DNA from: Parvibaculum sp963696585 | GTDB taxonomy: Bacteria > Pseudomonadota > Alphaproteobacteria > Parvibaculales > Parvibaculaceae | DNA length: 64,000 nucleotides | Direction: 5' to 3' | Assembly: GCA_963696585.1 (NCBI GenBank) | Contig: CAVOKW010000038.1 | Span: 123,499-187,498 of the forward strand | Shown: in pieces, positions 61,057-64,000 of the stretch | Position numbering within the stretch: the stretch's first letter is position 1 | Layout of the letters: each line of letters begins with the position of its first letter | Translations under genes and position numbers: made by a program | The notes under the pieces: generated by a model | Seen by the model: only the letters and a program-made list of their open reading frames with translations | Databases searched by the model: none | Told to the model about the DNA's origin: nothing

Positions 61057-62145
61057 TCAGCCCCTGAGATTGGCTGCGGCAGATATGAGCTTCATGTCGA
61101 AGGCCACCATCTCCGCCACGAGTTGCTCGAAGGAAACCGTGTGCTTCCAGCCGAGCTTCTGATGTGCCTTGCGCGGATCGCCAATCAGCAGATCGACCTC
61201 GGTTGGCCTGAAATAGCGCGGGTCAATCCGCACAAGCACAGCACCACTTGCCGCGTCGGTGCCAATCTCATCGACACCACTCCCGGACCAGACGATCTTG
61301 CGCCCCACTTCAGAAAAAGCGCGATCCACAAATTCGCGCACTGAATGGGTTTCGCCTGTCGCCAGCACATAATCATCCGGCTCATCTTGCTGCAGGATGC
61401 GCCACATGCCCTCGACATAGTCGCGCGCATGGCCCCAGTCGCGCTTGGCGTCCAGATTGCCGAGATAAAGCACGTCTTGCAGACCGACCTCAATGGCAGC
61501 CACGGCACGGGTGATCTTGCGCGTGACGAAGGTTTCGCCGCGCATCGGGCTTTCATGATTGAAAAGAATGCCATTCGAGGCATGCAGCCCATAGGCTTCG
61601 CGATAATTGACGGTCATCCAGTAGGCATAAAGCTTGGCAGCGGCATAGGGACTGCGGGGATGGAACGGCGTTGTCTCCCGTTGCGGTGTTTCCTGCGCCT
61701 TGCCATAAAGCTCTGAAGTTGACGCCTGATAAAAGCGGCAGGTCTTTTCCATGCCCAGGATGCGGATGGCTTCCAGAAGGCGCAGCGGTCCGAGTGCATC
61801 GGAATTGGCCGTGTATTCCGGCGTCTCGAAGCTCACCTGCACATGGCTCTGAGCTGCGAGATTATAAAGCTCGTCGGGCCGCGTCTCCTGCACGATGCGA
61901 ATGAGATTGGTCGAATCCGTCAGGTCGCCGTAATGCAGGAACAGCCGGGCGCTCTCGACATGCGGATCCTGATATAGCTCGTCAATGCGTGCCGTGTTGA
62001 ATGAGGAGGAACGGCGCTTCACCCCATGCACGATATAGCCCTTATCGAGAAGCAACCGGGACAGGTAAGCCCCATCCTGACCCGTGATACCGGTAATGAG
62101 GGCAACGCGCCGGGGGGGTGTAGACAAGCGGCCAGTTCCTTCCAT
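61057..62145 (-). CDS. gmd: GDP-mannose 4,6-dehydratase
   Basis: The 362-residue short-chain dehydrogenase has the NADP loop ALITGITGQDGAYLSRLLLD, KRRSSSFNTARIDELYQD, the catalytic ASTSELYGKAQE with Thr and Glu, and YAAAKLYAYW with Tyr-x3-Lys. GILFNHESPMRGETFVTRKI and LDAKRDWGHARDYVEGMW follow. It makes GDP-4-keto-6-deoxy-mannose, the precursor of GDP-fucose or GDP-rhamnose, from the ManC product. The follow-on reductase (Fcl or Rmd) is not in the window. The downstream paralog starts one base after its stop. Confidence 0.93.
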   Translation of the reverse strand: MEGTGRLSTPPRRVALITGITGQDGAYLSRLLLDKGYIVHGVKRRSSSFNTARIDELYQDPHVESARLFLHYGDLTDSTNLIRIVQETRPDELYNLAAQSHVQVSFETPEYTANSDALGPLRLLEAIRILGMEKTCRFYQASTSELYGKAQETPQRETTPFHPRSPYAAAKLYAYWMTVNYREAYGLHASNGILFNHESPMRGETFVTRKITRAVAAIEVGLQDVLYLGNLDAKRDWGHARDYVEGMWRILQQDEPDDYVLATGETHSVREFVDRAFSEVGRKIVWSGSGVDEIGTDAASGAVLVRIDPRYFRPTEVDLLIGDPRKAHQKLGWKHTVSFEQLVAEMVAFDMKLISAAANLRG

Positions 62146-62236
62146 GGCTTAAGGTCCGAGCCCTGACAGGGTTCATCCCGAAATTTCAGCCAGAATGGTC
62201 AATTATCAGCCATTTGCAAGCAAAAGCCTTGCGCTT

Positions 62237-63210
62237 TCATACCTTGAAATAGTCCCGATACCAGATCGCAAAACGGGTCAGCCCCTCATGCAGGCTCGTT
62301 TGCGGGGCAAAGCCCAGATCCTGCCCGATCGCCGAAATATCGGCATAGGTCCGCACCACATCGCCCGGCTGCATCGGTGCATAGTCCCGGATCGCCTTGA
62401 CGCCCAGCACCTCTTCCAGCACATCCACAAAGCGACCGAGATGCTCAGGCTGGTTATGCCCGATATTGTAAACTTTGTGGGGCACGCCATGAGACGCATC
62501 CGGCACATGATCAAGCGCCGCCACAGTGCCCGCGACAATGTCGTCGATATAGGTGAAATCCCGCCACATCTCGCCCTGATTGAAGAGCCTGATCGGCTTT
62601 CCTTCCAGAATGGCCTTGGTGAAAATCCAGTAAGCCATGTCAGGCCGCCCCCAGGGGCCATAGACCGTGAAGTAACGCAAGCCCGTCTGCCGGATGCCAT
62701 AGAGATGCGCATAGGCATGGCTCATCAGCTCGTCGGACTTCTTGGTCGCGGCATAAAGCGACACCGGATGATCGACATTATCGGCCTCGGAGAAAGGCAC
62801 CTTCTCATTGCCGCCATAAACCGAGCTTGAGGAGGCATAGACCAGATGTTCAACCGTGCCGAGCTGGCGGCAAAGCTCCAGGATTTCCAGATGCCCCAGA
62901 AGATTGGACCGGATATAGGCACGCGGATTGTCCAGCGAATAGCGAACACCCGCCTGCGCGGCGAGATTGAGCACCCTGGTTATCGTCTCACCCTTCACCG
63001 CCGCCGCCACATCTTCGGTCTCGGCGATGTCACCGGCATGAAAGGCAAAGCCATTGCGCGGCCGCAAGCGCGCAAGACGCGCTCCTCGAGGGCCGGATCG
63101 TAATAATCATTCAGATTATCCAGGCCAATGACGCGCTCGCCACGGTCCAGCAGGACCTGGCATACGTGACTGCCGATAAAACCGGCAGCGCCTGTCACCA
63201 GAATGGTCAT
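62237..63210 (-). pseudogene. Frameshifted NAD-dependent epimerase, UDP-glucuronate 4-epimerase type
   Basis: The start at 63210 gives MTILVTGAAGFIGSHVCQVL, LDNLNDYYDPALEERVL and then leaves frame. The rest resumes as ARLRPRNGFAFHAGDIAETE, HLVYASSSSVYGGN, YAATKKSDELMSHAYAHLYG and RYFTVYGPWGRPDMAYWIFT, ending at 62237. The join near 63075-63085 looks like a two-base CG duplication. YxxxK and the GxxGxxG motif are intact, and the NDYYDP and PWGRPDMA motifs fit the LspL/Cap1J epimerase that turns UDP-glucuronate to UDP-galacturonate. It is divergent from ugd, which makes the substrate. Possibly a base-call error rather than true decay. Confidence 0.8.
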
Positions 63211-63296
63211 TTATGCTCCATGGGGTGTCTGTTGGGCGAGTCAGGCCCGTTACGCAATTCATACACACTCATCGGCTATTGCTTAACATTGAAGTG

Positions 63297-63312
63297 CGAT
63301 TTGCAACATAAT
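63297..63312. promoter_or_regulatory. Shared 16-bp element before ugd
   Basis: CGATTTGCAACATAAT matches the manC/galU element at 54647-54662 in 15 of 16 positions. It lies in the divergent gap between the epimerase gene and ugd, 143 bases before the ugd start. The rest of that gap (63211-63454) shows no gene. Confidence 0.4.
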
Positions 63313-63454
63313 TTGAAATCGATAGTCTCAGTCATTGTTGACCGGGATTGTCACACCTCAGCGACCAGGGATGATATTCTCAGCCCGTTTCAGACCTTTT
63401 GAGGGGGTCTCCCACCAGGTGGCGCCGCCACGAACAGTATGACAGGTTTTTTCA

Positions 63455-64000
63455 ATGCGCGTTGCGATGATCGGCTCCGGATATGTTGGACTTGTATCAG
63501 GTGCCTGCTTTGCCGATTTTGGCCATGAAGTCATTTGCGTCGATAAAAATGCCGACAAGATCGAGGCGCTGAACCGGGGCGAGATACCAATCTTTGAGCC
63601 CGGCCTTGATGTGCTCGTCAATGGCAACCGTTTCTCGGGTCGCCTGTCATTCACAACCGATCTTGCGGCCGCTATGCGCGATGTCGATGCTGTCTTCATC
63701 GCTGTCGGCACGCCGACGCGTCGCGGCGACGGTCATGCCGACCTTTCCTATGTTTACGCCGCCGCCGAAGAAATCGCCGCCTCCATGCAGGGCTATACGG
63801 TCATCGTCACCAAATCGACCGTGCCCGTCGGCACGGCTGATGAGGTCGAGGCGATCATTCGCAAGGTGCGACCCGATGGCGACTTTTCCGTCGCCTCCAA
63901 TCCGGAGTTCCTGCGCGAAGGCGCGGCGATTGACGATTTCAAGCGCCCTGACCGCGTTGTCGTCGGCGCCGAAGACGAGCGCGCCCGCGATGTGCTACGC
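63455..64000 (+). CDS. ugd: UDP-glucose 6-dehydrogenase (3' end outside window)
   Basis: The first 182 residues read MRVAMIGSGYVGLVSGACFA (NAD fold), VCVDKNADKIEALNRGEIPI-like start with EPGLDVL, VFIAVGTPTRRGDGHADLSY, VTKSTVPVGTADEV and SNPEFLREGAAIDDFKRPDR. These are the conserved blocks of UDP-glucose/GDP-mannose dehydrogenases; the pattern fits Ugd, which oxidises UDP-glucose to UDP-glucuronate. The catalytic Cys lies beyond the window end. It pairs with galU (substrate) and the adjacent UDP-glucuronate epimerase-like gene. Confidence 0.9.
   Translation, partial: MRVAMIGSGYVGLVSGACFADFGHEVICVDKNADKIEALNRGEIPIFEPGLDVLVNGNRFSGRLSFTTDLAAAMRDVDAVFIAVGTPTRRGDGHADLSYVYAAAEEIAASMQGYTVIVTKSTVPVGTADEVEAIIRKVRPDGDFSVASNPEFLREGAAIDDFKRPDRVVVGAEDERARDVLR

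Overview
The window reads as a chromosomal segment of an alphaproteobacterium of the Hyphomicrobiales (Rhizobiales) type. This rests on the gene content (CpdR, an HisN-type histidinol phosphatase, a DUF459 SGNH protein, an Anbu operon, a MoxR/CoxE-like VWA pair, a ROSE-type leader before hsp20), the high GC content, the GCC/GGC-rich codon use, and short 'CTTGTCC' extragenic palindromes. I do not assign a genus.

Layout. 1-3.3 kb: envelope lipid glycosylation (GT2, ArnT-like glycosyltransferase, PAP2 phosphatase). 3.3-3.6 kb: tRNA-Val(GAC) with a decayed Fic-type gene end beside its 3' end. 3.7-8.5 kb: cpdR, an N-formylglutamate amidohydrolase, a candidate antisense-strand sRNA with three anti-Shine-Dalgarno stretches, a transglycosylase and a standalone GltS-type FMN protein. 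8.6-13.9 kb: lipid kinase, LpxH-like hydrolase, GT4 glycosyltransferase, typA. 13.9-24.4 kb: accessory and stress genes, namely an NYN nuclease gene behind its own promoter, an amidohydrolase, hisN, a hydrolase, two secreted proteins, hsp20 with an RNA thermometer, a Pat-like acyl-CoA synthetase/acetyltransferase, an Hpt protein, and an AAA ATPase that appears to have lost its middle. 24.7-32.1 kb: gltBD and azlCD. 32.1-36.5 kb: an MBOAT/SGNH acyl-transfer operon. 36.6-42.6 kb: VWA and MoxR, a FadJ-type protein, an epoxide-hydrolase-like protein, a GST. 42.6-43.9 kb: a frameshifted phage-like gene. 44-47.3 kb: Anbu, alpha-E and ATP-grasp genes. 47.4-49.4 kb: MltB-like transglycosylase and VanZ.

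49.4-64 kb is an exopolysaccharide/capsule nucleotide-sugar region: a SIS isomerase, two polyprenyl-phosphate sugar-1-phosphate transferases, manC, galU, gmd, a diverged frameshifted gmd paralog, a frameshifted UDP-glucuronate epimerase-like gene and the start of ugd. It could supply GDP-mannose, GDP-4-keto-6-deoxymannose, UDP-glucose and UDP-glucuronate. No glycosyltransferase, Wzx, Wzy or Wzc is seen, so the locus probably continues beyond the window. Three features stand out. A cyanophycin-synthetase-like ATP-grasp protein has lost the P-loop of its Mur-ligase part. A tandem array of about seventeen 21-bp units lies between a degenerate second copy of the manC 3' end and the intact manC. 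Four separate minisatellites occur within about 11 kb.

Several genes carry single frameshifts (phage-like gene, gmd paralog, epimerase, manC remnant). These may be real decay or base-call errors; the sequence alone cannot decide.
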